Assembly (NCBI RefSeq): GCF_005844325.1
Contig: NZ_SPFY01000024.1
Span: 1-35,325, forward strand
Direction of reading: 5' to 3'
DNA length: 35,325 nucleotides
Origin: Collinsella aerofaciens
GTDB lineage: Bacteria; Actinomycetota; Coriobacteriia; Coriobacteriales; Coriobacteriaceae
Shown here: piece by piece, positions 15,079 through 23,717 of the stretch
How positions within the stretch are numbered: position 1 is the stretch's first letter
Layout: each line of letters begins with the position of its first letter
Program-made: the position numbers and the translations under genes
The notes under the pieces: generated by a model
Told to the model about the DNA's origin: nothing
Databases searched by the model: none
What the model saw: the letters and a program-made list of their open reading frames with translations, nothing else

Positions 15079-17637
15079 ATGGAATTTTACGCAAGCTGCC
15101 CCGAGGGCTTTGAGTCCGCACTCGCCGATGAGCTTAAACGCCTCGGGCTTTCGCATGTTCGCCGGCTGAAGGGCCGCGCCACGTTTGAGGGCGAGCTCGA
15201 AGAAGGCTACCGCGCCTGTCTGTGGTCGCGTCTGGCGAGCCGCGTGTTTGCGGTGCTCGGGCGCTTTGAGGCGCAGGACGCCGACGAGCTGTACGATAGC
15301 GTTTACGACATCGCCTGGGAGAACATCGTCCGCCCCGGCGCCACCATTGCCATCACCGCCCGCGGCGTGACCGAGCAGCTGCGCAACACGCGTTTCTCGG
15401 CCCTGCGCGCCAAAGACGCGCTGTGCGACCGCCTGGCCGAGACCACGGGCCGTCGCGCCGATGTCGATGCCGCCGACCCCGATGTTCACCTACTGCTTTC
15501 GCTGCGCCAGCGCCGCGCGAGCATAAGCCTAGACCTTTCGGGCGACCCGCTGTTCAAACGCCTGCCGCCCGCAGCGACCCGCGCCGGCGAGGGCGCGCAC
15601 GTGCTGCGCCCCGACTACGCCGCCCTGGTGCTGGCGCAGGTCGGCTGGACCGCGCTATGCGAGCGCGAGCTGACGGCCGACGATTACGAAAATGAAGCCC
15701 TTCCCACGCTGATCGATGCCTCGTGCGCCGGCGGCGGCCTGCTGCTGGAAGCCGTGAACATTCTGACCGACCGCGCCCCGGGCGCCGCACGCGAGCGCTG
15801 GGGCTTTGAGGGCTGGCAGCTGCACAACGCCGCTCTGTGGGAGCAGCTGCTTGCCGAGGCGCGCGAGCGCGAGGCGGCAGCGCGCGAACGCCAGGCGCGC
15901 ATCGTGGCCGCAGACATCGACCCCGCCGCTCGCAAGACCGCCGAGCGCATGGTCAAGAGCGCTGGCTACAAGCGTTTTGTCGACTTTTGCGCCGCCAAGC
16001 CCGCCACCGTGCTGGACCATGCGGGCGCCGTCGCCGGTGCCGCCGTGGTCGCAGACACCACCGAGACCCCGCTTTCGCTCATGCACGACGCCATGACGCT
16101 GGTCGGCGAGCTGCGCCGCGCGCCCGAGCTTTCCGCGGCGCCGGTCGCTGCGCTCACCCGCGATGGCCTTATGGCCCGCGCGCTCCATGCCGAGCCCGCG
16201 CGCTCCATCGCCGTCATGCCCAATAACGAGGAGGCGGCTCTTGAGGTTTGGCACTCGCTCGACCACGCCGCCGCGGCATTCGAGGCTGCGACCAGCATAA
16301 ACGCCGAGGAACAGTCCACGGACGTCGAAGACGAAGCCGCCGCTTCCTCCATGCCCGAACCTGCCGCCACGCTCGACTTGGGCGACGGCAAGCCGCTGCC
16401 CGTGCTCATCCCCGGGTCCGAGCAGTTCGCCAACCGCCTGCGCAAGAACGCGCGCCTGCGCCGCAAGTGGGCCAAGCGCGAGGGCGTAAGCTGCTACCGC
16501 GTCTACGATGCCGACCTGCCCGACTACTCCGCCGCCATCGACCTGTACGAGGGTTGCCCGCAGACGCCGGGCCGCTGGCTCGTCATCGCCGAATACGCCG
16601 CGCCCAAGACCATCGACCCCGCGCTAGCCCAGGCCCGCATGCTCGACATTCTGGCCATCGCGCCGCGCATCCTTGATGTTCCGGCCGAGCATGTGCACGC
16701 CAAGGCCCGCATGCGTTCGCGCGGCGGCTCGCAGTACGGCAAGCAGGGCGCCGGCAAGGGCGGCTCGGGCGAGCGCGCCAATATCGCACGCCGTCGTCTG
16801 CCACTCATCGAAGAGGGCGGCCTTACCTTTGCCGTCAACTTTGACGACTATCTGGATGTGGGCATCTTCCTGGATCACCGCGTCACCCGCAACCTAGTGC
16901 GCGAGCACGCCAAGCAGGCGCGCCGCTTCCTCAACCTGTTTGCCTACACTGGCACTGCCACCTGCTACGCGGCCGATGGCGGCGTCGAGGAGACCGTGAC
17001 GGTCGACCTTTCCAACACCTACCTGGACTGGGCCGAGCGCAATATGCGCCAGAACGGCTTTGTTGGTCCGCAGCATCATTTTGTGCGCGACGACGTGCTC
17101 GCCTGGATTCGCGACCAGCGCCAGACGCGCAACCGCTGGGACCTGATCTTTGTCGACCCGCCCACGTTTTCGAACTCGTCCAAGATGGGCCGCCGCACCT
17201 GGGATGTCCAGCGCGACCATGTTGAGCTTTTGGCCGGCGTATCGCGCCTGCTCGCACAGGGCGGCCACGCCATCTTTAGCTGCAACCTGCGCGGCTTCCG
17301 CCCCGAGGCGCGCAAGCTCGCGCGCGCGGGCGTGGTGCTGGAGGACATTACGGCACAGACCATCCCCGAGGACTTCGCGCGCAACCAGAAGGTGCACCAC
17401 TGCTATATCGTGCGCCGCCTGCCCATCGAGGACGCCATGGCCGAGGTCGGCTTTAGCGCCGAGGAAATTGCCGAGCGCGTCGAGGAGCTGCGTAACCCCG
17501 AGGCCCGTAAGCCTCGCGCGGCAGTGCCCGCGCACGTGCAGACCGGCAACGGCAAGTCCAACTTTGCTGGCAAGCCCTCCCCCGCCGGCAAGTCCAAAAA
17601 GAAGAAGTTCTACGCCAGCAAGCCCAAGGGCAAATAA
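15079..17637 (+). CDS. rlmL: RlmKL-type 23S rRNA methyltransferase, RlmL half diverged
   Basis: An 852-residue homologue of the E. coli bifunctional enzyme RlmKL, which methylates G2445 (N2, RlmL half) and G2069 (N7, RlmK half) in 23S rRNA. Order: THUMP-containing N-terminus (1-~160, with TEQLRNTRFSALRAKDAL), RlmL Rossmann domain (~165-420), RlmK domain (~450-780), and a basic tail (KSKKKKFYASKPKGK). The RlmK half has DPPTFSNS near residue 694 and the SAM-binding LNLFAYTGTATCYAA. In the RlmL half the SAM motif DPMCGSGT is DASCAGGG (near 212), and the catalytic NPPYGER is replaced by DTTETPLSL (near 325). So only G2069-type N7 methylation is expected, and the RlmL half may serve rRNA binding alone. 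AGAGAGG precedes the ATG. Confidence 0.9.
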   Translation: MEFYASCPEGFESALADELKRLGLSHVRRLKGRATFEGELEEGYRACLWSRLASRVFAVLGRFEAQDADELYDSVYDIAWENIVRPGATIAITARGVTEQLRNTRFSALRAKDALCDRLAETTGRRADVDAADPDVHLLLSLRQRRASISLDLSGDPLFKRLPPAATRAGEGAHVLRPDYAALVLAQVGWTALCERELTADDYENEALPTLIDASCAGGGLLLEAVNILTDRAPGAARERWGFEGWQLHNAALWEQLLAEAREREAAARERQARIVAADIDPAARKTAERMVKSAGYKRFVDFCAAKPATVLDHAGAVAGAAVVADTTETPLSLMHDAMTLVGELRRAPELSAAPVAALTRDGLMARALHAEPARSIAVMPNNEEAALEVWHSLDHAAAAFEAATSINAEEQSTDVEDEAAASSMPEPAATLDLGDGKPLPVLIPGSEQFANRLRKNARLRRKWAKREGVSCYRVYDADLPDYSAAIDLYEGCPQTPGRWLVIAEYAAPKTIDPALAQARMLDILAIAPRILDVPAEHVHAKARMRSRGGSQYGKQGAGKGGSGERANIARRRLPLIEEGGLTFAVNFDDYLDVGIFLDHRVTRNLVREHAKQARRFLNLFAYTGTATCYAADGGVEETVTVDLSNTYLDWAERNMRQNGFVGPQHHFVRDDVLAWIRDQRQTRNRWDLIFVDPPTFSNSSKMGRRTWDVQRDHVELLAGVSRLLAQGGHAIFSCNLRGFRPEARKLARAGVVLEDITAQTIPEDFARNQKVHHCYIVRRLPIEDAMAEVGFSAEEIAERVEELRNPEARKPRAAVPAHVQTGNGKSNFAGKPSPAGKSKKKKFYASKPKGK

Positions 17638-17640
17638 CAA

Positions 17641-17707
17641 AGTTGCGGTGGAATACGGACTGTTTTGCCTGGAATTAGGCAAATTTAGACCGTATTTCAC
17701 CGCAACT
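17641..17707. repeat. AGTTGCGGTGGAATA palindrome, copy 1
   Basis: Outer arms AGTTGCGGTGGAATACGG (17641-17658) and inverse (17690-17707, one mismatch); inner stem TTTGCCT/AGGCAAA. It lies between the convergent rlmKL and kdpE-like genes, 3 nt after the rlmKL stop, where it can end transcripts from both sides. A second copy is at 31853-31919. Confidence 0.8.
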
Positions 17708-17731
17708 CATATTGGGATGGCGGATGCCGAC

Positions 17732-18445
17732 CTATCCCTGGATGACCAATCGGTAACCAATACCCACGTGCGTCTGGATATAGCGCGGATGCGCGGGGTC
17801 GGACTCGATCTTCTTGCGCAGCGTGCCCATAAAGACGCGCAGGCTCGCCAGGTCGCTCTTAGTTGCCGTGCCCCAAATCTCGTGCAGGATAAACTGGTGC
17901 GTCAGTACCTTGTCGGCGTTATGCGCCAGCAGGCACAGGAGCTTATACTCGATCGGCGTCAGATGCAGTTCCTCGCCATCCATCGTGGCGATGCCGGCAT
18001 CAAAATCGATATGCAGCTCACCGGTATCGAACGAGCCCTCGGAGACAACGCCGCCCGTCTGCGCATACGAAAGGCGCCTGAGCGTCGTGCGAATGCGCGC
18101 GAGCAGTTCCTCGACCGAAAACGGCTTGGTCAGGTAGTCGTCGGCACCGGCATCGAGCGCGCGGATTTTGTCCGCGTCCTCGCTGCGCGCCGAGACCACG
18201 ATAATCGGCATGCCCGACCATGCGCGCACCGACTCCACCACCTTGACGCCGTCCATATCGGGCAGGCCCAGATCGAGCAGCACAATGCTCGGCGTCTGCG
18301 ACGAGGCGGCGGCGATAGCGGCATGGGCGGTCTCCACAGCCATATGGCGCAAGCCGTGCGCCTCGAGCGCGGCAACAATAAGATTGCGGACGGCGGGGTC
18401 GTCCTCAACGACCAAGATGAGCGGTTTTACGGCAGAGTTCGGCAC
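17732..18445 (-). CDS. KdpE-like response regulator (OmpR/PhoB family)
   Basis: A 237-residue two-component regulator. Start GTG 18445 is chosen for AAGGAG 7 nt upstream, immediately after the kinase stop codon (4-nt gap). The receiver domain has the acidic pair in VVEDD, phospho-acceptor Asp58 (LLDLGLPDMDG) and the conserved Lys in LTKPFS. The C-terminal winged helix (TPIEYKLLCLLAHNADKVLT to YRLVIQG) is of the OmpR type and resembles KdpE throughout. The partner is the kinase encoded just upstream, which would phosphorylate it. Likely targets are the kup operon and itself, but no Kdp ATPase genes are in view. Confidence 0.93.
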   Translation of the reverse strand: MPNSAVKPLILVVEDDPAVRNLIVAALEAHGLRHMAVETAHAAIAAASSQTPSIVLLDLGLPDMDGVKVVESVRAWSGMPIIVVSARSEDADKIRALDAGADDYLTKPFSVEELLARIRTTLRRLSYAQTGGVVSEGSFDTGELHIDFDAGIATMDGEELHLTPIEYKLLCLLAHNADKVLTHQFILHEIWGTATKSDLASLRVFMGTLRKKIESDPAHPRYIQTHVGIGYRLVIQG

Positions 18446-18449
18446 AGCG

Positions 18450-20075
18450 CTACTCCTTATCAAACGAAACGTCGGCGGCAGGAAGCTCAATCGTAAAGAC
18501 CGAGCCGTGCGGGTCCGCCGCGGCAACCTCTATGCTACCGCCATGTGCCAACGCAATGGAACGGCAGAGCGAAAGACCCAGGCCAACGCTGCGGTGGCTG
18601 TCGGCCAGACCATGGTTGGCGGTATAGAACGACTCAAAGATCCGCTCGCGATCCTCGGGTGCGATGCCCGGACCATCATCGGCCACCGAGCACGCCACGC
18701 GTCCATCGTCGACGCTAATCGAAATCACGATATGCGAACCCGCGGGCGTATAGGTGATGGCGTTGTTCACCAGATTGACCACCAGCTGCACCATCAGGCG
18801 CGCATCGACGTTGACGAGCGCCGGCTCATCGCACGCCACCACCTTAAGGTCGTGCTCGCGCACGGCCGGATTTACGTGGCGCAGCGCCTCCTCGACGATA
18901 TCGTCCATGAGCTCGAGCGTGGTCGACAGGCGCATACCGCCACCCTCGAGCTTGGTGATGGCGAGCAGATTCTCGACGGTGGCGTTGAGCCACAGCGCAT
19001 CCGAGCGAATGGATAGAAGCAGGCCGCGGCGCGTCTGGGCATCGAGCACCGCGGTGCCGGTCGAGCCCTGGTCGAGCAGCACATCGGCATTACCCGAAAT
19101 ACTGGTGAGCGGCGTGCGCAGGTCGTGCGAGATGGAGCGCAGCAGGTTGGCGCGCAGCTGTTCGTTTTTGGCAAGCACCGCCGCCTCCTCGCGGGCCTCC
19201 ATGGCGCGGGCGCGATCGAGCGCCAGCTCGCCTTCGCTCACGATGGCATCGGCAAGTGTCCGCTCCTCATGCGTCAGCACGTCGGGCTCGGCAACGATAG
19301 CCAGCACGCCCACCACCGAGGCGGGGTCGCCCGAGCGCGCGAAGCCGTCGCCTGTGCGAACCGTCAGGTAGATGCCATAAAACGCCGAGCCGCCATAGGT
19401 GGCATCGAGCGGCGTTCCCACATAGGCGGACGCCGAGAGCCGCGGCGGCATCTGCGGCGCCAGTTCGTGCACCGGTGCGGCATCGCCCACGGCCGTGTAT
19501 GTCGCACGCGGCAGCAGGTCATCGCCCTCGGCGTCGGCGCTGTACCACACGACCGGGCAGCCCGAAAGACGTGCCAGCTGCGTGGCCATGGCGTGAACGA
19601 TCTGATGCTGATCGGCGCACCGCTGCAGCATGCGGTTGGTCTCGAGCACCATATGCGTGCGGCGGTCGCTGGCGGCAGCCTGTGCCAAGGCGCGGCGCAG
19701 GGCCAACGCAATCGAGCTCGACACAAGCGAGACCACGAACATGATGAAGAACATGCCGGGATAGCCGCGGTCGATAAGCGACAGCGAGTAGCGCGGGTCG
19801 ACAAACAAGAAGTTGTAGAGCGCCACGGCGGCAGCCGAGCTCAGCAAGCAATACAGGCGACTCCAGGTAAAGAATGCGCACAGCTGAACGGCGAACACAT
19901 AGACGATCATGATGCTCGGCGCGAGACCCGGATGGTCGAGCAGCGCGCCCACAATCGTCGCCGCGACCAGCAGCCCCACCGATACGCAGGCGTCATACAG
20001 AGGAGTGCGGCGCGTCAGCGTTGTGCGCCGCCACCAAAAGCTATCGGCAATATCGCCGTCCGTACGGACGTCCAT
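18450..20075 (-). CDS. Short KdpD-like sensor histidine kinase
   Basis: A 541-residue membrane kinase. The four closely packed helices of a DUF4118/KdpD transmembrane domain lie at about residues 27-130 (YDACVSVGLLVAATIVGALL and following). A GAF-like region follows (~150-290), then HisKA with phospho-acceptor His317 (SISHDLRTPLTSIS) and a HATPase domain (NLVNNAITYTPAG, DDGPGIAPEDRERIFESFY, GLGLSLCRSIA). Compared with ~900-residue KdpD, the whole N-terminal KdpD/universal-stress-like cytoplasmic region (~370 residues) is missing. It sits in an operon with kup and a KdpE-like regulator, so it probably senses potassium or ionic/turgor stress. The start follows AGAGAGGGG at a long distance and is moderately certain. 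Confidence 0.92.
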   Translation of the reverse strand: MDVRTDGDIADSFWWRRTTLTRRTPLYDACVSVGLLVAATIVGALLDHPGLAPSIMIVYVFAVQLCAFFTWSRLYCLLSSAAAVALYNFLFVDPRYSLSLIDRGYPGMFFIMFVVSLVSSSIALALRRALAQAAASDRRTHMVLETNRMLQRCADQHQIVHAMATQLARLSGCPVVWYSADAEGDDLLPRATYTAVGDAAPVHELAPQMPPRLSASAYVGTPLDATYGGSAFYGIYLTVRTGDGFARSGDPASVVGVLAIVAEPDVLTHEERTLADAIVSEGELALDRARAMEAREEAAVLAKNEQLRANLLRSISHDLRTPLTSISGNADVLLDQGSTGTAVLDAQTRRGLLLSIRSDALWLNATVENLLAITKLEGGGMRLSTTLELMDDIVEEALRHVNPAVREHDLKVVACDEPALVNVDARLMVQLVVNLVNNAITYTPAGSHIVISISVDDGRVACSVADDGPGIAPEDRERIFESFYTANHGLADSHRSVGLGLSLCRSIALAHGGSIEVAAADPHGSVFTIELPAADVSFDKE

Positions 20076-20103
20076 CAGCGTCCCGCCCCTCTCTCAAAAC
20101 AAA

Positions 20104-20140
20104 AACCACCACAAAGGGGACAGGCACCTTTGTGGTGGTT
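20104..20140. repeat. AACCACCACAAAGG palindrome
   Basis: A 14-bp perfect inverted repeat (20104-20117 and 20127-20140) with loop GGACAGGCA, followed by a partial extra copy of the right arm (CTTGTGGTGGTT, 20143-20154). The sequence CAAAGGGGACAGG..CC.TTTG relates it loosely to the palindromes at 9235 and 22593. It lies inside the kup-kdpDE transcript between the small membrane protein gene and the kinase gene. Confidence 0.75.
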
Positions 20141-20186
20141 TCCCTTGTGGTGGTTCCAAGTGTATAGCCTTTGCAACCGGCGGTCG

Positions 20187-20381
20187 CTAGACAAACAGCA
20201 CGTGCGCGAGCAGGGCACACACGCACACCGCTCCAAATACCAGTGCCACGATCGAAATTACGCGATCGGCCATATCCATGTTGGCACGGTTCGTAAGGAA
20301 CCGATCTTCGGCGGCGTCGGCGCGTGCCTCACGTACCAGCTCGGCAACCACCTCGCGGCCATCAAGCATCTTTGCATCCAT
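20187..20381 (-). CDS. Small membrane protein between kup and the kinase gene
   Basis: A 64-residue protein of no recognised family. ATG 20381 is preceded by GGGGAGG at 5 nt, an excellent site; a longer frame from 20411 lacks one. The first ~35 residues are charged (MLDGREVVAELVREARADAA); the C-terminal half is one membrane helix (VISIVALVFGAVCVCALLAH) ending at the C-terminus. This looks like a tail-anchored or N-in peptide. It lies 62 bp after the kup stop and upstream of the kinase, on the same strand, so it is probably co-transcribed. A regulatory partner role for Kup or the kinase, comparable in size to KdpF, is only a guess. Confidence 0.7.
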   Translation of the reverse strand: MDAKMLDGREVVAELVREARADAAEDRFLTNRANMDMADRVISIVALVFGAVCVCALLAHVLFV

Positions 20382-20442
20382 GTTTGCCTCCCCGGTCTCA
20401 ATCTTGTCCATCGAAAACCAACTCCGTGCAACCCGTCGGCGC

Positions 20443-22470
20443 CTACGGCCGCTCGTTGGGGGCCAGGCGCTGCATCTTGTTCACGGCCTTGAACTTGGTG
20501 AACAGCGGCACGTACTCAAAGCTCACGTTGGAGTTCTCCAGGCCGTACCAACGCGCGGGCGTGCCGGCGGCGCGGCGAATGATGTACTTGAGCGTGATGG
20601 CCGTACGCTCGCTGGGCTCCACATCGCTTTCGGGCGCCAGAAGCTTACGGATCAGGACGAACTTGAACGTGCCGATGTTACCCGGATCCTTGTAGACCGA
20701 GTAGTCATGCGTCTGCGGCGGCAGCTCGCCGGTGGCAGCCAGGTCCTGAACAACCTGACGCAGGTAGGCATTGACGCGCTGGTTGATCTTGTAGCCCAGG
20801 TACAGGTGCACGCGGAACACGTAGTCGGTGCCGAACGTCTCGACCGAATAGGCAAAGGTGTGCGGTTCGTCCATGGTCTCGACATTCACGAACCACCAGG
20901 CGCGGGCACGCTTGGGATGCTTGTCCAAGATCGAATAGACGATATCGCGGTCGATGTAGTCGGTATGGGTGTCCTTGGTCAGGTACACGACGTTGTCACT
21001 CATGCGCTCGTAACGGTCGTCGTCGCGCAGGCGCTTGAGCTGCGGCAGGTAGCTGCGCAGCGGCAGCAGCGTAAACTGGCGCTGCTCGACCGCCGTGCCG
21101 TTGTACCAGCACACCATAATGCCCATGATGAGTGCAGCCATGAGGATGGTGAAATAGCCGCCGTGGAAGAACTTGGTGAGCGAGCTCACGAAGAAGAAGC
21201 CTTCGAGCAAAAGGAAGAAGGCCGCGAAGATCCACGGAGCAACCTTGAGCTTGCGCTCCTCGTGCAGGTAGAAGAAGAGCAGTAGCGTGGTGCACATCAT
21301 AGTCAGCGTAATGGCAAGGCCGTAGGCGGCTTCCATATGCGCCGAGTTCTGGAACAGCAGCACCACGATGACGCAGCCCACAAGCATGACGTTGTTGACC
21401 ATGGGGATGTAGAGCTGGCCTTTGGTCTCGGCAGGGTAGAAGACCTGCATGTGCGGCATGAGGTCCAGACGGCTGGCCTCGGACACCAGCGAAAACGCGC
21501 CGGTGATGAGCGCCTGCGAGGCAATGATGGCCGCGACGGTGGAAAGGCCAACGGCAAACGGGCGCAGGCCCGGGGCGAGCATCTGGTAGAACGGGTTGAG
21601 GTCGGCAATGCCCATGAGCTCGGGGTTGGCAGCGTTGTTCATAAGCCAAGCGCCCTGGCCCATATAGGAAAGCAGCAGGCAGCACTTAACGAACGGCCAG
21701 GTAGCGTAGATATTGCCGCGGCCGACGTGGCCCATGTCGGAGTAGAGCGCCTCGGCACCGGTGGTGGCGAGGAAGCAGCTGCCCAGAATCATGATGCCCG
21801 CGTGGTTGTTGGGGCTCAACAAAAAGGCGATGCCGCGGAGCGGGTTGAGGCACAGCAGCACGGCGGGGTGCTGTAAGACAAAGAACAAACCCGTGCCGCC
21901 CAGGAATAGGAACCACAGCGTCATGATGGGGCCAAAGGCGTGACCGATCTTGGCCGTACCGATGCGCTGTACCAAGAAGAGCACGATGATGATGGCGAGC
22001 GTAATGGCGACGACGCGGCCCTGGTCATCGCCCAGCACGGCATGAACCGCCGGGATAGTGCGCAGGCCCTCGATGGCCGTGGTAACGGTAACGGCCGGCG
22101 TCAGGATGCCGTCGGCGAGCAACGCGGCGCCACCCAGCATGGCGGGGATGATAAGCCACTTGCCGCAGCGCCTGACCAGGCTGTACAGGGCAAAGATGCC
22201 GCCCTCACCATGGTTATCGGCGCGCAGCGAGATGAGCACATACTTGATGGTGGTCAGCAACGTGACCGTCCACACGACAAGGGAGAGCGCGCCGAGCACG
22301 AACTCCTCCGTGACGCTTCCGATGCCGCCGTTGCCGGCAACGAGCGCCTTGGTTACATACATGGGGCTGGTGCCGATATCGCCGTACACCACGCCTAGCG
22401 TGACGAGCATCGCCGAGATGCTCACAGGAATCGCAGCGTGCGAGGCTGCCTCCTTGGCCTTTTGTTCCAT
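20443..22470 (-). CDS. kup: Kup-family potassium uptake transporter
   Basis: A 675-residue KUP/HAK/KT transporter that takes up K+ with protons through the cytoplasmic membrane. The start is ATG 22470, with GGGAGG 10 nt upstream (a TTG 18 nt earlier is also in frame but lacks a site). About twelve helices fill residues 15-450. Family hallmarks are GVVYGDIGTSP near residue 27, RADNHGEGG in the second loop region and ALYSDMGHVG. The ~200-residue cytoplasmic C-terminus is normal for the family. It is the first gene of the operon that continues with the small membrane protein and the kinase-regulator pair; the promoter is at 22506. Confidence 0.96.
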   Translation of the reverse strand: MEQKAKEAASHAAIPVSISAMLVTLGVVYGDIGTSPMYVTKALVAGNGGIGSVTEEFVLGALSLVVWTVTLLTTIKYVLISLRADNHGEGGIFALYSLVRRCGKWLIIPAMLGGAALLADGILTPAVTVTTAIEGLRTIPAVHAVLGDDQGRVVAITLAIIIVLFLVQRIGTAKIGHAFGPIMTLWFLFLGGTGLFFVLQHPAVLLCLNPLRGIAFLLSPNNHAGIMILGSCFLATTGAEALYSDMGHVGRGNIYATWPFVKCCLLLSYMGQGAWLMNNAANPELMGIADLNPFYQMLAPGLRPFAVGLSTVAAIIASQALITGAFSLVSEASRLDLMPHMQVFYPAETKGQLYIPMVNNVMLVGCVIVVLLFQNSAHMEAAYGLAITLTMMCTTLLLFFYLHEERKLKVAPWIFAAFFLLLEGFFFVSSLTKFFHGGYFTILMAALIMGIMVCWYNGTAVEQRQFTLLPLRSYLPQLKRLRDDDRYERMSDNVVYLTKDTHTDYIDRDIVYSILDKHPKRARAWWFVNVETMDEPHTFAYSVETFGTDYVFRVHLYLGYKINQRVNAYLRQVVQDLAATGELPPQTHDYSVYKDPGNIGTFKFVLIRKLLAPESDVEPSERTAITLKYIIRRAAGTPARWYGLENSNVSFEYVPLFTKFKAVNKMQRLAPNERP

Positions 22471-22505
22471 AAGCCGGTTTCCTCCCAACTTTAATGTTCG
22501 AAGGG

Positions 22506-22511
22506 ATTATA
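22506..22511 (-). promoter_or_regulatory. Probable -10 box of the kup operon
   Basis: On the minus strand TATAAT lies 36 nt before the kup ATG, giving a leader of about 29 nt. Upstream at 16-17 bp there is only ATTAAA/CATTAA, a weak -35, consistent with a promoter that needs an activator such as the KdpE-like regulator. The activator link is inference. Confidence 0.55.
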
Positions 22512-22592
22512 GGTAATCGGCCCATGTTTTAATGCACTGTTTTCCCAGCTAGATAAAGATTTATACAGTCTTTAGGCTACCGCGGCGATATG

Positions 22593-22627
22593 AAGTGTGA
22601 CAAAGGGACTATCCCCTTGTCACATTC
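22593..22627. repeat. Palindromic CAAAGGGA repeat, copy 2
   Basis: AAGTGTGACAAAGGG (22593-22607) faces CCCCTTGTCACATT (22613-22626) with a single mismatch in the stem. It is related to the copy at 9235-9267. It abuts the stop codon of the nitroreductase gene and may end its transcript. Confidence 0.75.
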
Positions 22628-22628
22628 G

Positions 22629-23504
22629 TCATTTTCCGAGCCAGTTTTTGAACCACCACTCCATGGAGCGGCTCATCTCGGCCATAAAGGGGCTCGTGTG
22701 CTTGCGGGTGTAGATATCCACGACGCGCTCCCCCACCTCGCGGGCGTGCGGGCGAAACATCGCATCCATCTCGGCCACCTGCGCATCCATAGTCGCGGCA
22801 TCCGCACGGCAGTAGCGCTCCTCGTGCACCAGGTTCACCACGGGGTGCGCGATTGCCGGGCGCTCCTTACGGGGCGTGCCGATGATGAGCATCGACAGCG
22901 GCATGGTATAGGGCGGCAGATCGAGCAGCGCGGCAACTTCCTCGGCGTTCTCGACGATGTCGCCGATATAGCAGCTCCCCAGCCCCAGGGCCTCGGCGGC
23001 AACCACGGCGTTTTGCGCGGCGATCACGGCATCCTGAGCCGCGATGGCAAAGTCGCCCAGACCCGGCGCGCGGCGGGGCGCCTTGCCCGTACGCTCGACA
23101 AACTCGGGCTCAAAGCAGCCCACGTGCTCAAACAGATCGATCCACTTGGCATAGTCGACCACAAATATAAGTGCCCAGGGCGCCTTGGCGATCATGGGCT
23201 GGTGGTCGCACAGGTCGGCCAGGCGGTCGAGCGTTGCCCGCTCGCGGACGCTCACGATGGAATACATCATCATGGCGCCCGCCGACGGCGCGCGGCTCGC
23301 CGCATGCAAGATCGCCGCCCGCTGCTCGTCGGTCACCGCCACGGGACGGTCGTCGTCATCACGCGCGAAGGCACGCGTGGACGAGCGGTGTTCCAAGATG
23401 TCCAGCGCCGCGTTGCCCGTAGTCTCGACCGGATAGCCGCCCGCGTCCACGCCCACAGCTCCGCCGCAGTACTCGGTGCCCGTCATACAAACCTGCTCGC
23501 CCAT
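22629..23504 (-). CDS. Nitroreductase-family FMN oxidoreductase
   Basis: A 291-residue protein of the FMN-dependent nitroreductase fold, normally a dimer that reduces nitro groups, quinones or flavins with NAD(P)H. Seen: RSSTRAF near residue 40 (FMN phosphate contact region), APSAGAMM near 70, and the family block AAEALGLGSCYIGDIVEN near 170. The N-terminal ~30 residues (with CGGAVGVDAGG) and the ~60-residue C-terminal tail, rich in aromatic residues (MEWWFKNWLGK), make it longer than the typical 170-220. GAGGA lies 7 nt before the ATG. It is monocistronic and divergent from the LtaS-like gene. The 213-bp gap to that gene shows no clear promoter to me. Confidence 0.9.
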   Translation of the reverse strand: MGEQVCMTGTEYCGGAVGVDAGGYPVETTGNAALDILEHRSSTRAFARDDDDRPVAVTDEQRAAILHAASRAPSAGAMMMYSIVSVRERATLDRLADLCDHQPMIAKAPWALIFVVDYAKWIDLFEHVGCFEPEFVERTGKAPRRAPGLGDFAIAAQDAVIAAQNAVVAAEALGLGSCYIGDIVENAEEVAALLDLPPYTMPLSMLIIGTPRKERPAIAHPVVNLVHEERYCRADAATMDAQVAEMDAMFRPHAREVGERVVDIYTRKHTSPFMAEMSRSMEWWFKNWLGK

Positions 23505-23717
23505 AGCTCTATCCTCGCTAATTCTTTAAGAAGCCTTTACGTTTCCGTGTAATTCCCGTCCATTATCGCGCAGGCCGCCACTACATTGCGCCACACCGCC
23601 ACACGTGCGCGTTAATATGGCTGGTTGTTGTGCGCAGCCACCAATTGCAGCGCATATCTTGGTAACAATCGGGTAAACCTCCGCTTTCGTACGTTTTAGT
23701 TTGTGAGGAGTCTCAGC

